A stretch of DNA of 64,000 nt from Leishmania mexicana MHOM/GT/2001/U1103 (taxonomy: Eukaryota; Euglenozoa; Kinetoplastea; Trypanosomatida; Trypanosomatidae). Every line of letters starts with the position of its first letter. Within the stretch, counting starts at the first letter, position 1. The notes below the pieces were generated by a model that saw nothing but the letters and a program-made list of their open reading frames with translations, had not been told where the DNA came from and did no database searches. The DNA is taken from positions 744,001 through 808,000 of the forward strand of contig NC_018335.1 in assembly GCF_000234665.1 (NCBI RefSeq). The letters are read 5' to 3'. The position numbers were made by a program, and so were the translations under genes. Positions 21,200 through 31,821 of the stretch are shown here, one piece after another.

Positions 21200-23470
21200 C
21201 GACGCCACCTACTACGGTGTTTCTCCTCATCGGTGTAGAGCAGGGCATGAATGCCGCTTGCTGTCCACATATCCGCTCTGCCACGAGCAAGTCTGCAAAC
21301 GCATGCACGCCTATACAGCCACGGCGCACCGGCCTCTGCTGCACTGCGGCTCAACCCGGGTCCTCCCGTGGATGAGCCGTCCTGCCGTTGTATCGGGGGC
21401 ATGCGTCTTGCGGTTTTTTTACTGGTCATTGCCCCTTCCTTCTGAGCATATGTGCGGCGCGATCGGCGCCAGAGGGGCATGGGTGCACGCACCGCACACC
21501 TTGACCCAGGAAGGCCGCGTCCAGTCTCCTGCTCGAGGGCGGAAGCCGTGGTGGCTGCTATGCGGCGAGTAGGGAGTGTTCCAGGTGCGCGCCGGGTGAA
21601 CTCAGGGGGGAAGCTAGCCAGCCTCGGGTCAGGGCCCTCTGAGATCCAGCACACCCTGCCATGTGCCACGCCTACCCCACTGAGTCGCGTAAAGCCGCTC
21701 TCCCCCCATCAGGCTCTGTGGCGATTCACCACATTGGAGCCTGGGGGACTCGGTGGTGCAACCCCGTGAGGTTCTCCTCACGCTTCCGGCATCCGTGCCG
21801 CATCAGTTTACCCGGCCGGATGCAGGAGATGCCGCACGTTTTGCGCCCAGGCGTTTTGGGGCTCATCGGTGTGGATCCCCTCGCGCCTTCTCCGCCCATC
21901 ACCCGTGCTCCTCTCCCCTCTGCACGCCTTGCTTCGATGCGACGCACCATGCCGTCTGTGCCTGGCAGCGTCGGCACACAGTGCTCGCGCTACCGGATCC
22001 TGGGGCCTGTTTCAGAACGCCGCTGCTGCGCGGGTCAGTCGCTGTCCCCACCCCCCACTTCCCTCGCTGCCACAGGAGGAGGGGAGGGGGGCATGGCGGC
22101 ACGGCTTGCCCGCACGTGCCGCGACAGCTGGGACGCCGCTATGGGTCTGTGGCAACGTGGAACACTCCACCCTCTCCTGAGTCCGCACGCCCTGCGCAGG
22201 TGCGGGCATGTCAAGCGGAGGGGGGCCCGTGCATAAAGCATGTGTCTGCGCGCAGAGAGATTATGGCTTGCCCGTCCGAAGGGGGGCACAGGGGGACACC
22301 GCAACGCCAGCGCAGCAGTAGACAGCACATCACCTGCAACCCCACGCCGTCGCTGCCAGTCACCCGCCACTGCAGCAACCCAAAGTGCGGACAGGTGCTC
22401 GTGCGCAGCTGGGCGAGGAGGGTCGCCTGTCGTCTCGTGAGCTCAGCATCCGCGCTCTTGTGGTGTCGGACGGACGCCGCCCAGTAGCCGCTCTTGTCGC
22501 GGCGTGCTGCATCGCGTAGCGCGGTTTCGGTGGGCGTCGGCCTGGCGTCTGAGACCGGTGGCCAGGTCCGGAGTCCATGCAGTTGGCGTCGGCGCCTCCG
22601 GCACTGCCTATTTTTGTGAGCTTGTTCGGCCTGCCCTTGTGTTCCCGTCCGCAATGACCAAAGACAGTCTGAGCTCGGAGGCGCACGCGACGGGCCACAG
22701 CAGCGCCAGCACATGTGCCCAGGTCCGTCGCACGCCGCCATCCTCCACAATTGGAGGGCCCGTGTCGAGCGCCGTGAGGGCGGGAGAGCGAGTCCGCAAC
22801 AACGGCAACCACACATGCTTCTCTGTGCTGTAGCTGGCCAAGTTAACCCCGCAGCAGGCCAGGCGCCAGCACCACTGCTCCACACTCGGCGCGGTCGCGG
22901 CACGCAAAGGCGCCGCAGCTCCTTGTCAGTCGACCTGTGCGTGCATTATCACGATAGCGCATCGCAGTCGCTCCTGACTTGGTATCTGTCGGTGCTGCAC
23001 CCTCTGTCCGCTGCCGGTAGCAGAGCTGTGCAACGCGGGAGAGTCGCTGCCTGCCCCCCCCACCCGCTGGCTTTTTCTTCGTCTGGAGGACCCACCCGCG
23101 CCCACTGGAGAGACAAAAAGCGGATGCTGACATGGGCCTCTGCTGAGCACTTACCTTGTCCAAATTGTCAGAACGAGCCCGTGTTGCCCAGACTGGTGCA
23201 CGATGCAGACCATCGTCGTCGTGCTCTCGACAATCTACGGCGTCGCATTTAATGGGAAGCGGCATGACGCCACCGGAGAAATGCAACACTGCGCTGGCCT
23301 TGAAGAGGCCCTTCGACTGCCTCCTCACTCCGGTGCGGCTCTCACCCGTGCTCATCCTCTGCAGTGCAAGCTCCCGGTACGAGCGGACGACGGACCCCGT
23401 GGCCCTGATGTGTTTCATCACGAGCAGCAGCATGAGACGGAGTGAGCGGTAGGAAGAGAGCACGCACTCG
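21200..23470 (-). mobile_element. Degenerate ingi/L1Tc-related non-LTR retrotransposon (DIRE)
   Basis: The stretch differs in texture from the spacers around it, being evenly GC-rich with short broken frames. On the minus strand it reads as pieces of a non-LTR retrotransposon: RNase H segments in three frames (22600-22990), then LLAQLRTSTCPHFGLL (about 22425-22470), a motif like the segment that follows RNase H in ingi/L1Tc proteins. Further on are Cys/His-rich pieces that could be zinc-finger remnants (near 22170-22230 and 21790-21860). No intact reverse transcriptase or endonuclease was recognised, so the element is 5'-truncated or decayed. Both ends are approximate, and the adjoining SIDER-like copy may be its 3' part or a separate insertion. 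Confidence 0.7.
22600..22990 (-). pseudogene. RNase H domain remnant of retrotransposon, frameshifted
   Basis: In transcript order one reads GAFACRDRAECGAVVL (the usual RAEC region of ingi-family RNase H) in one frame and VAVVADSLS in another (the aspartate-bearing strand). ALTALDTGPPIVEDGG followed by RRTWAHVLALLWPVA comes in a third, and VFGHCGREHKGRPNKL in the second frame again (the HCG...N..AD region). The pieces follow the order of the family but need at least three frame changes, so this is not a functional enzyme. Confidence 0.75.
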
Positions 23471-24215
23471 CACTGCAGCAGGGTACCAAGGTGCCCCTAT
23501 CACGTGTGCACGCGCCACCGAGAATTGTGGAGACGGGCGGCGGAAGCGGACAGAAGAACCAAGCACCCAAATGAAGCGAGCACGCCCTTGCACGTCTTCT
23601 CTCACGGCGGACACCACGGTATACGCCGTCGCACCGGAATGTCAGCGGCGCGCAGCTTCGCAGCCACTGGTCACTGCCCGAGCTGTTGGCAGACACGCAC
23701 GGTCTTGCGCTGTCGACCCACACGCGGGACTGCTGTCCATCCACCGCGTGGTCACGTCGTGTCGTGCGCGCAAGAACGAAAAAAGAGGTAAAAAAAATGG
23801 CGCATGTATGGAGGCTCTCCGCGCTTGACCTCTTCGTCAGGGATGGTTGCCCGTTCGCCTTCTCATCCTCTCGCGCAACACAATGATACCGAATATGCTC
23901 TCACTCTGCTCGTCAGTCTTGTCACGCGCTCCTCCCCTCCGAGCGAGGGAGAGAGAGAGAGAGAGGCTGCAGGTATCCTCAAGGATGTAGGTGTACGTGT
24001 GTGCGTGGATAGCGAAGCGTGCTCCGGAGCAGGGAGGGGACACGGATGATTCGCCGGCAGCAATATGCAAGCGACCGCGACGAGGTGCAGTGAGGAAGGA
24101 GACAAAAGGAGAAGCGGGAGAAGGAGCGAGTACACGAGAGACCAGGCGGCAAACTCCCTCCTGACCGTCTGCAGAGGACTGCCGTGACAGAAGGCGGGTG
24201 CGCGGGTCTCTGCAT

Positions 24216-24233
24216 TTATATATATATATATAT
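24216..24233. repeat. (TA)n microsatellite
   Basis: An alternating TA run of about 18 bp in the spacer between the retroelement remnant and the Tsr3 gene. Confidence 0.85.
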
Positions 24234-24742
24234 GGCCGAGCAAGTGCCACAGGCTCGACGGACAGGTGACACACCGGTGCCTCCCCCTCTTCCTCTCCCC
24301 TCCCTCCCCCAACACGATTGCGCACACACATACACACCAGCCCATAGCAGCGTCACTCATGACGGGCTCGTGGGGAGAGCCTCTCTCAAAACGCAGGAGC
24401 GCGTCGACGTGATGCGATGCACCAGAATGGTGCCCCTACCTCCGCATGTATTCCTTCATGTGACATCTACGCGACTGCACACGTGCTTGTAGGCTTACTC
24501 GATATTAAGTCATCACCTTCCCCAGTGGATTGCCAGTATGTGTGCGTGCGCGGAGAGTCAGAGGCGCGAGTGGGATGAAGAGTGCGAGGTAGAGAACTAG
24601 ATCAAGGCTGATGGGCCGCTGAGACGCGTCACAGCGGAAGGTGTGTGTCTGAGCTCTCCCCTTGACCTGGCACCGCCCGACACACACACAAATACGCACC
24701 CGCGTCATCATGGGCGCGTCTGCCCCATCCGCCCCCACGCGC

Positions 24743-25645
24743 TCACGCCGCCTCCTCCGTGCCGTCTGCGGCGGCGCATTCAGATCCCCTCCTGTCTTCG
24801 TCCTCTTCGCTGACACAAGCGTCAGTACCCCCATCAGAGCCTTCGTCCTCCTCAGCCTTGTCGCTCTCTTCGTCGTCTTCAGAGCATGAAGGTTGCTGCC
24901 ATTCGCGGCGGTTCTTTAGACGTCCTCGGCGCTCATTCAGCGGGCGAGCATCCGACAGGTCTATCGCATCCAAGTCGAGGCCACGCCGGGCCTCACTCTC
25001 CTGCAGCTCCGCCTCTACGTACTTGTCCTGAAAGGCAGATATCTCCGCCGAGTTGGCGCACTTCTGGTAGCCAGCCAGTAACTCACGATTCACGTCAAAA
25101 AAGCTCGCTCCCCAGGAGAAGTACGCCATGATGCTTCGGGCGTCGTCCATCAGGCCCACAATCGCCAGTGCCGCCGCCAGAGCCTCGGCGCAGTTCAGCT
25201 TCGACGGTCGGCCGTAATTCACAGGGTTAGCTGCCAGCAGCAGTGGCAAAAGCCGTGGAGCAGACATGCGCATTTTTCGCCACGGCACGGCATCCAGCTC
25301 CTTCCACGAGCAGTCCACAACGGCGGCCCCGCTCTGCAGCACAATGCCGCGATCGGCGGGACTCACGATCTCGGTCGCGCTTGGGGTCAGCACCACGCCG
25401 TGGAATGGCTCGCTGAGGCGCAGGAGGCGCAGCGCATTCAGGCGAAACAACTTCTTTCCGGAACAGGCATTGGGATCGCACTGCTCAAAGTCCCACATGG
25501 CAAGCGGCACGCTGCACGGATGCGCTGGTGGCTCGTTGCTGTGGAGCCCGCTCGTCGAGCATACACCGCCCGAGCCGCCCCCTCGTCCTCGGCCACGGCC
25601 ACGGCCACTGCGTGTGCGCACATCACCCCTGCCCATTGCTCGCAT
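24743..25645 (-). CDS. TSR3: Tsr3-like 18S rRNA aminocarboxypropyltransferase
   Basis: A 300-residue protein matching the Tsr3 family, which transfers the aminocarboxypropyl group of S-adenosylmethionine to a hypermodified pseudouridine in 18S rRNA during late small-subunit maturation. Visible signatures are MWDFEQCDPNACSGKKL at 50-66, SPADR at 95-99, DCSW at 111-114 and RLLPLLLAANPVNYGRP at 131-147. A VNRELLAGYQKC helix follows at about 185. Special features are an N-terminal Arg/Gly repeat (about 13-24) suggesting RNA binding or nucleolar retention, and a long acidic Glu/Asp/Ser tail (about 240-300). The frame is open up to 25729, but ATG codons at 25645 and 25636 are the more natural starts; either would keep the RG repeat. 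Confidence 0.93.
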   Translation of the reverse strand: MRAMGRGDVRTRSGRGRGRGRGGGSGGVCSTSGLHSNEPPAHPCSVPLAMWDFEQCDPNACSGKKLFRLNALRLLRLSEPFHGVVLTPSATEIVSPADRGIVLQSGAAVVDCSWKELDAVPWRKMRMSAPRLLPLLLAANPVNYGRPSKLNCAEALAAALAIVGLMDDARSIMAYFSWGASFFDVNRELLAGYQKCANSAEISAFQDKYVEAELQESEARRGLDLDAIDLSDARPLNERRGRLKNRREWQQPSCSEDDEESDKAEEDEGSDGGTDACVSEEDEDRRGSECAAADGTEEAA

Positions 25646-26425
25646 AGAACAGAGCCGTTTCGTTGCTGCTGCTGCTGTTTGTCCCAATTTCGTTCGCGGA
25701 AGAGCAGCGTGGTTGCAGAGGGCCACCACAGGAGCGCCTCACCTCGTTTCGAGAATCGATGGAGCACACGCGCACCGCTGAGGGCCCTTTTCTGTCCGTC
25801 TCGACCTCCTCCGCTACGTAATGCACACCAAACCTCAGCGTCAATGAAAAGGCGCTTATCTTCCGTTGCTGAGGATATATTTATGGAGGATGGGCACACA
25901 GTGCGGCGAACGCCGTACGGTAAAACCGGCGTGAGGAGAAGAGAGGGGACAGCAATGAGGTCGGGAGACCATCCTGCGCTTGAGTCGGAAATGCCGCCAC
26001 CGCCTACGGCACCCACATAACGCGAGGAGGAAGACGCAGCAGCAGCGAAACCACAGGCTGTGGAAGCGGTTCCTCTCATGGTGACTCTTACCAGCCTCAC
26101 TAGTAGTAGACAATATATGCACGCGCGAGTTGCCGTTCCTGTCACGAAGCTCCATGCAGACTGATCGCGCCCTTCACCCCCTGCGGAAAGGGGGGAGGGG
26201 CGAAGGACCGTGAATGGAGGTGCTCCCGGGAGAGAAACTCGTTGCAGACGTCCTTGCCATCACGTCGTTGCCTCTCAGTGTACTTTATTCGTCGCTTATC
26301 CATACAAGGCGGTATACTTACACAAACACGCATACACAAACGGTGAAGAAAACAACAACGCACACACCCCATTAGCGTTGCACGTCGGGCAGCACACGCT
26401 GCACATACCCGGGCGAAATGGTGCG
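25646..26425. other. Intergenic spacer, 0.8 kb
   Basis: No gene is seen. It should hold the 5'UTR of the Tsr3 gene and the 3'UTR of the small basic gene to the right. The minus-strand frame that overlaps part of it is an out-of-frame shadow. Confidence 0.55.
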
Positions 26426-26872
26426 TCAGTAGTTGCGGCGTTTGAGCGTCTTCTTCGCGGTTTTGGCAAGTGCCGACGCGTCGCACGGAGCGGCATCGCT
26501 CGCCCGCGCCGTCGCCGCGGATGTTTTCACCAACTCGGCGAATGAATCCGTGGAAAAGGAATAGCGCTTTGCTGGGACTGTCTCAGCGGCAGCAACGCTC
26601 TTTGCTGCTGTTGTCGGGGTCACGTGCATGTGCGGCGCTGCCCCCTCTTCGTTCATCGTACCCACCGCTATGGAGGCGTCAGCCTCGATGCGACGCTTCT
26701 TAGGTGCACCAGCCTCCGCCCTGTCGCGTGTCTCGCCTGTTACCTCCTCGTTGCCCGTCTCGCGGCTGCGCTTGTGCGCACGGCGCTTCTGCAGGTAGGT
26801 CTCCCGCTCCTTCTCCAGGTTGCGCAGGTGGGCGACATAGTTTTGTCGCTTCACACGGTGTTTCTTGGGCAT
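26426..26872 (-). CDS. Small basic hypothetical protein, 148 aa
   Basis: I do not recognise this protein. The ATG at 26872 gives a start MPKKHRVKRQNYVAHLRN, followed by a charged helix with LEKERETYLQKRRAHKRSRE and a KKRR cluster near residue 65. The C-terminus is again basic (AKKTLKRRNY). Lys/Arg-rich ends around an Ala/Ser/Thr-rich middle are typical of nucleolar or ribosome-biogenesis proteins, but no family signature is seen. It lies beside Tsr3, which is only suggestive because neighbours in these arrays are usually unrelated. Four extra residues from an upstream in-frame start at 26884 are less likely. Confidence 0.75.
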   Translation of the reverse strand: MPKKHRVKRQNYVAHLRNLEKERETYLQKRRAHKRSRETGNEEVTGETRDRAEAGAPKKRRIEADASIAVGTMNEEGAAPHMHVTPTTAAKSVAAAETVPAKRYSFSTDSFAELVKTSAATARASDAAPCDASALAKTAKKTLKRRNY

Positions 26873-27877
26873 TCGAGAACACAAGAGAAGCTAGAAGGGC
26901 AGGCGCACGAGTTCTGTGTTGGTGGGTGGGGGCAGCAGAACAGCGGTGGAAGGAGAGAGAGACTCTCTTAAGCGGGCAAGGAACGCTGGCGCTGCGGCAC
27001 AACAGCCTCTGCTCGGGATACGCGAGGAGTCTGTGTCGCTTCGTTGGCGTGTCAGAGATAGAGAGGAAGAGGGGAGGAGGGGGGTTTTGCACAAAGGTGT
27101 GGGTGAGGCACGCGGTAGAGAGACGTGAAGGAAGACAAAGTTATCGGCTGCACATCCAGCCGCGACAGTGCACCCCGCTGTGCCGGCAACAGCTCCGCGT
27201 GCGCACTCTCGTGCTCCCTCCAGATAGAGCAGAGCAAGAAAAAACAACAACCCTCATCCATTATCGAAAGCAGGGTCTCTTGTGCGCAGCGCAGCCTCTG
27301 CGTAACGAGTGCGGGGACGACTCTCATCGAGACTACTGCTTCCCTTTCGCAGCAGGCCGCACACGTCTCTGATCCGTCGCAGGAGAGCAGGGATTCACCA
27401 GCGTGCCCCTCATGTGTCTTCCTTCGCTCCGTGCTCTTGACATTGAAGTGGTGGCGAGAGCAACACGGCCGCACACGCAGAGAGATCCAAGTACACATAC
27501 ACAAACATCGGAGCAAGAAAGGGCAAAGGGCAAGCAAGCTGCCTGTCCAAGCAACAAAGCTGTACATGACATCCATCCAAGCGAGATCACGCAGAGGGGG
27601 GTGCCGTGGTCAAAAACCAGACCACCGCTCATTCTCATGTACATCCAACCTCTCTCACACCCCCTCGCTCACATGTGCGCCTAAGCACACACAGAGACAC
27701 GGAAATGACTACGTTCACCGTACTCACATAACAAGGAGACCCACAGAACAGCAAACTCAAAAAGGGTACCCATGCACAATCCCCCCCCTCCCTCCCACCC
27801 GCCACCTACACAAACACCCTACACACAGATGGACGTTCCACGCGCTTCTCAACACCCGGCCTTTCGCATACCTACAA
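26873..27877. other. Intergenic spacer, 1.0 kb
   Basis: No gene is seen. Plus-strand purine clusters near 26945-26970 and 27055-27090 could act as polypyrimidine tracts in the transcript for the gene starting at 26872. The right part should be 3'UTR of the CFAP100-like gene. Confidence 0.55.
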
Positions 27878-30100
27878 CTACATAAAGAACTCAGCACCAT
27901 CCTCGTCCGAGTCGATGTTATCGAGTGAGCCGTTCAGCGCACCAGCAGCCCGCTCCGCCTTGCGCCGCGACTTCTCGTCCACGGTCTTCGAGACAAAGGA
28001 ACGCGGACGGAACGGCTTGCCGATCTTGTGGATGATGGGTGCCTGCGACCGCTCCAGCGCGCGTCGGATCCGTTCCTCCTGCTCATCCGCTTGGCTAGCC
28101 AGGTGAATGATTCGCGCCTGACGACGACGCTGCTTGTCACTCTGCTTCATCACGGCCTTCATCAGGGCCAGCTCGACATGGTTTGTCGGGTCGATCAGGT
28201 ATCGGTGATACTCCTCCAATTTGTTCTCAATAATGGTCAGCATCTCTACCGGACCCATGGAGGCGTCGTGGTGCTGCTGATGCGACCCCGCATCAGCCGT
28301 GCCGCCCGCAGTCGTCGCGCCGGCGGAGCTGTTCCTCGGCCGGCGCGCCGAACTCGAAGGACGCTGCAAATCATAGGATGGGTCGCCGGTGGCTACCTTC
28401 ATCCTACCCACCTGCATCGTTGACGACTGAATAGGCTTGGGACCGCGCTGCATGGAGGCGGGACCCAATCGGCCATGACTCGCGTTGCCAGCCACTTTGG
28501 TGCCTTCAACGCTCTTGCGGAGATTAGGGTTCTGCGCTGTGAACTTGAGTTGCTGATCGCCAGTGCGGAGCAGGTGAAAAATGTGCTCGATCGACTCCTC
28601 AACCTTCTTTTTGAGCTCCTCCGGGGACAACTTGGAGGCTGAGGCGACACCGGCAGTGTCCCATGCGCCGCCAATGGACGATGCGCCTGCTCTGGCCCGT
28701 TTGGACGTCGACGCAGTCGATGCAGCTGGCGCGTTTGCCTGCAGATTTCCGTGCGGCTCGAGCGCCATCATCCGTTCGTCTACCGCCTGTAACTTCTTCT
28801 GGGCCTCCGCTACGTTGCTCGTCAGCGCCTCCAGCTGCGCCGTTCGCTGGTTAACCATGGCGTTCATCTCCTCTCGCTCCTGCATGTACCCCATCTCGAC
28901 GCCCTCTAGCTCCTCTTCCAGCTCGTGGCAGTTTTGAATCAAGAACAAGTTGCCCTCCTCTACGTTGATGAACACCTCCAGAAGATCATCGGCAGAGGTA
29001 AAGCACAGCGGCAACCGATTTTCTTCGTAGTTTTGGTGCAGCTCGTCTTTCACATCCGCCAGCGTCATGGAACCGACCTCCGCGTGGATGCTTGCTGTAG
29101 CGGCCGCGATGGCGGCGCGGGCCTCTTCCTCAACGGAGGCGTAGAGATGCTCTAGTTGCTCCTCGAGCGGCACCACCTTCGGCTCCTCCACCTCGACGAC
29201 CGGGGTGGCATTGGCGTGCTGCCTCCCCTTCCGTTGTGCAGCTGCCGAGATAGACGGTCGCTTCCTTTTCTCAGACGATGCCCCATCCCGTTCCCTCGCC
29301 AGCACTGCCTGCTGCACCGCCTCCAATCGTGCCGCCTCCTGTGCAGTCAGGGAAGCTGACCGCACCTGATACGCCTCCTCGGCGTCCAGGAGAATCTTCT
29401 CGGTCGCGTCCTCGATACGCAGACTGCTCAGTGTGTCGTAAAACCACTGCGGCTTTGCCAGAATTTCGAGAAAGTCCTTGTATGCAACGCAGTTCTCGAT
29501 TCGCACCCGTGTCTTGCGCATCTCCGCCTCGGCGTGGCTGATGAGGGCTGAGAGCTTCTTAATCTCGATCGTCTTGGCATGCTTGCTGCGCGCTTCGTCG
29601 TCCGCTCGCCGCACCGCAGCGTCCTGCTCGAGGTTGCTGAACTTCAAAAAGTTGTTGAACTTCTCACGCGTGTTCGACAACTGCTCTTGCTGCTGGTGCA
29701 GTCGCTTCTCAGCGCGGTGGATTTTCTCCTCCAGCTTGCGAATTTCAGCCTTCTTGGTCATCAGGGACATGCGCACGAGGCCGACCTCGCGCTTCTGCTG
29801 AACAAATTCACTCGTCGTGAGCGTGTCGTGCACGTCGACAGCGTACCCAGCACTACCGCCCAACGCCGCCACCCTCGCGAGCGCGCCACTCATCACCATG
29901 CCGTCCGAAACGCTCGTCGTCGATGCGCCTGGGCGAAACGTACGACCGCAACGTGGAGCAAGCGCAACAAGGTCGTCAGCCATGGCCGCATCATCTCTGC
30001 GCACCTCCTGCAGCAACTCCTTGGAGATGTGTGAGCTCTCCGCGTGGACGCCGCCGCCGGGCGGCTCATTGAAAGGGTTTACGTGAGCGTGCAGGTCCAT
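27878..30100 (-). CDS. CFAP100-like DUF4200 coiled-coil axonemal protein
   Basis: A 740-residue protein. Residues about 98-220 form a DUF4200-type coiled coil: FVQQKREVGLVRMSL, KKAEIRKLEEKIHRAEKRL, then REKFNNFLKFSNLEQDAA and YKDFLEILAKPQWF. A second conserved-looking block near residues 390-430 contains a ...DLLEVFINVEEGNLFLIQNCHELEE-type segment. DUF4200 plus this NLxLIQN block is the layout of CFAP100 (CCDC37/MIA1), part of the MIA complex that regulates inner dynein arms in cilia. The C-terminal third is a disordered Ser/Ala/Pro linker, then a basic helix (SDKQRRRQARIIHLASQADE). It is longer than the human protein. The ATG at 30100 sits 32 nt from a clean trans-splice acceptor; the longer frame to 30235 reads through that splice signal and is rejected. 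Confidence 0.85.
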   Translation of the reverse strand: MDLHAHVNPFNEPPGGGVHAESSHISKELLQEVRRDDAAMADDLVALAPRCGRTFRPGASTTSVSDGMVMSGALARVAALGGSAGYAVDVHDTLTTSEFVQQKREVGLVRMSLMTKKAEIRKLEEKIHRAEKRLHQQQEQLSNTREKFNNFLKFSNLEQDAAVRRADDEARSKHAKTIEIKKLSALISHAEAEMRKTRVRIENCVAYKDFLEILAKPQWFYDTLSSLRIEDATEKILLDAEEAYQVRSASLTAQEAARLEAVQQAVLARERDGASSEKRKRPSISAAAQRKGRQHANATPVVEVEEPKVVPLEEQLEHLYASVEEEARAAIAAATASIHAEVGSMTLADVKDELHQNYEENRLPLCFTSADDLLEVFINVEEGNLFLIQNCHELEEELEGVEMGYMQEREEMNAMVNQRTAQLEALTSNVAEAQKKLQAVDERMMALEPHGNLQANAPAASTASTSKRARAGASSIGGAWDTAGVASASKLSPEELKKKVEESIEHIFHLLRTGDQQLKFTAQNPNLRKSVEGTKVAGNASHGRLGPASMQRGPKPIQSSTMQVGRMKVATGDPSYDLQRPSSSARRPRNSSAGATTAGGTADAGSHQQHHDASMGPVEMLTIIENKLEEYHRYLIDPTNHVELALMKAVMKQSDKQRRRQARIIHLASQADEQEERIRRALERSQAPIIHKIGKPFRPRSFVSKTVDEKSRRKAERAAGALNGSLDNIDSDEDGAEFFM

Positions 30101-30132
30101 CTTTGTCCGGCCCTGGCAGGCGTACAGAAAGA

Positions 30133-30156
30133 CTATGGAGAAAGAGAGAGGCAGAC
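30133..30156 (-). promoter_or_regulatory. Predicted polypyrimidine tract and trans-splice acceptor for CFAP100-like gene
   Basis: On the minus strand a CTCTCTCTTTCTCC-type tract ends in ATAG, with the AG at 30134-30133. This leaves a 32-nt 5'UTR before the ATG at 30100. It is the cleanest splice signal I found in the window and also argues against the upstream extension of this open frame. Confidence 0.6.
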
Positions 30157-30202
30157 GCAGGTTAGAAAGGAGCGAGCAAAACGGCGACGATACAGCGCAG
30201 GA

Positions 30203-30229
30203 TGTGTGTGAGTGTGTGTGTGTGTGTGT
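30203..30229. repeat. (GT)n microsatellite
   Basis: An imperfect GT run of about 27 bp with a single A interruption. Confidence 0.85.
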
Positions 30230-31821
30230 CACCAAAGTGTTGAGCCAGTGTCGTTTCGCTGCTCACGCAAGAACGCAGCTCTTTGTCTACACAGTTCGAG
30301 ATTCTCTCCTCTCTCTCTCAAGCGAAGTTGTTGTGCGGTGTCTAAGAGCGACAAGCCTGTTTTCGGGGGAGGGGGGGGAGGCAACGTGCTTGTGCTGCTA
30401 AGCACTCCAGTACGTGTATCGCGTGTATTAGGCAAGGGAAGGCGGCGAGTGCGCATGCGAACGGGTTGGAGAAAAGTGCAATGTGTAAGAGCGAGGAGCT
30501 GTACAGAGGAGTTCACCCAAGGAGTCGCAGCAGCAGCGGCAGCAACGCCTACAACGCAGCCCCCCTCCAGCATGAGGGGCAAGGTTCATTCATACAGAGC
30601 TCCGTGCCGTTTCAACAGAGTCGCTAACACGGTCCTTGCCGCTGTCCGCTTCACCGAGATGGAAGTAGATGCAGTCACCCCGCCGTTAAAAAGAGGCCTC
30701 GAAGACATCCACAATAATGCGCGCCAAGTGGCGTGGGGTGGGGGGAAGCAACGGAAGAGTGTGTCTAGATGCGTAGTGGGCCGGGTGGAGTGAAATCTAC
30801 CTGAAAGCCAGCGACGCCAAGGCCGCATCGAACGCGACCGCACGGTGATTCCCATTTCACTATCCGCATCGCTCTCCCTTCTCCACCAGCTAGGCAATCA
30901 TCGCAGTATGTCCAGTGCCTCCGTCCATCCCGCCGGAGGGTTTGGTGCGATGCAACCACAAATCAACTCTGTGTTCGTTTTCCCCGTATTCATCTTCGCT
31001 TCTTATTGAGTCCTGTCAGCGACTCACCAGTGCACGTCAGACGAGGAGGAGGAAAGAGAAATGATGATGATGGTGGCGGTCAACGCAATAAAAACAGCGC
31101 AACACCAGCCGCAGCAGCAAAGCGTCCCTGCTGCTCCACTCTTGCCTTCTCTATCGAGCGGCCCTCTCCATCTGCCCCTCCCCGCCCCACCCCCACCCCC
31201 TTCTCTCGCGTTCTCGGCCTGCGTGCTTATACTATATCGACTATCGTGGTCATGACCCCGAGCTGGAGAGAGAGAAAGAGAGACAAGCCTCGCAGGAGAA
31301 GGGAGACAGCAACAGAAGGGACAAGACAACAAGCACGCGACATGACACAGTGGAGAGGACGGTAGAATCGATGATAAAACAAAATCCAACAACCAGGACG
31401 CACAAGCACACACACACACCAGAAGAGGAGCATCGTGACATGCGGACGCTTTACAGAAGCGGCTTCTGTGAGCGCGTATTTCTGTCTTTAAGTGTGCTTG
31501 TATTTCGGGGTGTGAGGAATTGGGGGGGGGGGGGGCACAACCAATGCTTGCACATGAAAGATGGAGCTCCAAGGATCACAGGTGAATACGGTCACACAGA
31601 ACCGAGGGAGATTGAATCGGGGGCAGGCTCACGCACACCGATCGCGATCCACACACGCGCACACGTGCACACAAAGCAGAAGCTAGCGATCAAGCGAGTG
31701 AGAAAAAGAGCAACAACGAAAAAAAAGAAAAAGCGCAGACGAGGTAGAGAAGCCACTCGGCAACTTCGCTGTCGTTGCGCTGAGAAATGATGAGCGCGTT
31801 CCATTGAGGGGCAGAGGTGTC

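Larger units (their letters stand above)
19705..24742. other. Long spacer, 5.0 kb, occupied by retroelement remnants
   Basis: No intact gene is seen. From left to right: a spacer with GT/CA microsatellite (about 20153-20172), a mosaic SIDER-like copy (20677-21195), a degenerate ingi/L1Tc-type element (about 21200-23470), then pyrimidine-biased spacer with a TA tract at 24216-24233. The right portion should contain the 3'UTR of the Tsr3 gene, which is therefore either long or ends before the retroelement. Confidence 0.65.
30101..31821. other. Intergenic spacer, 1.7 kb
   Basis: No gene is recognised. It holds the splice signal at 30133-30156, a GT microsatellite at 30203-30229, a G run at about 31526-31538 and a purine-rich plus-strand stretch near 31690-31750 close to the end of the endosulfine-like gene. 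Open frames here lack domain content. Confidence 0.55.

Noticed and set aside
30101..30235. 45-residue upstream extension of the CFAP100-like gene
   Set aside because: It would read through a GT microsatellite and the clean polypyrimidine/AG signal at 30133-30156.
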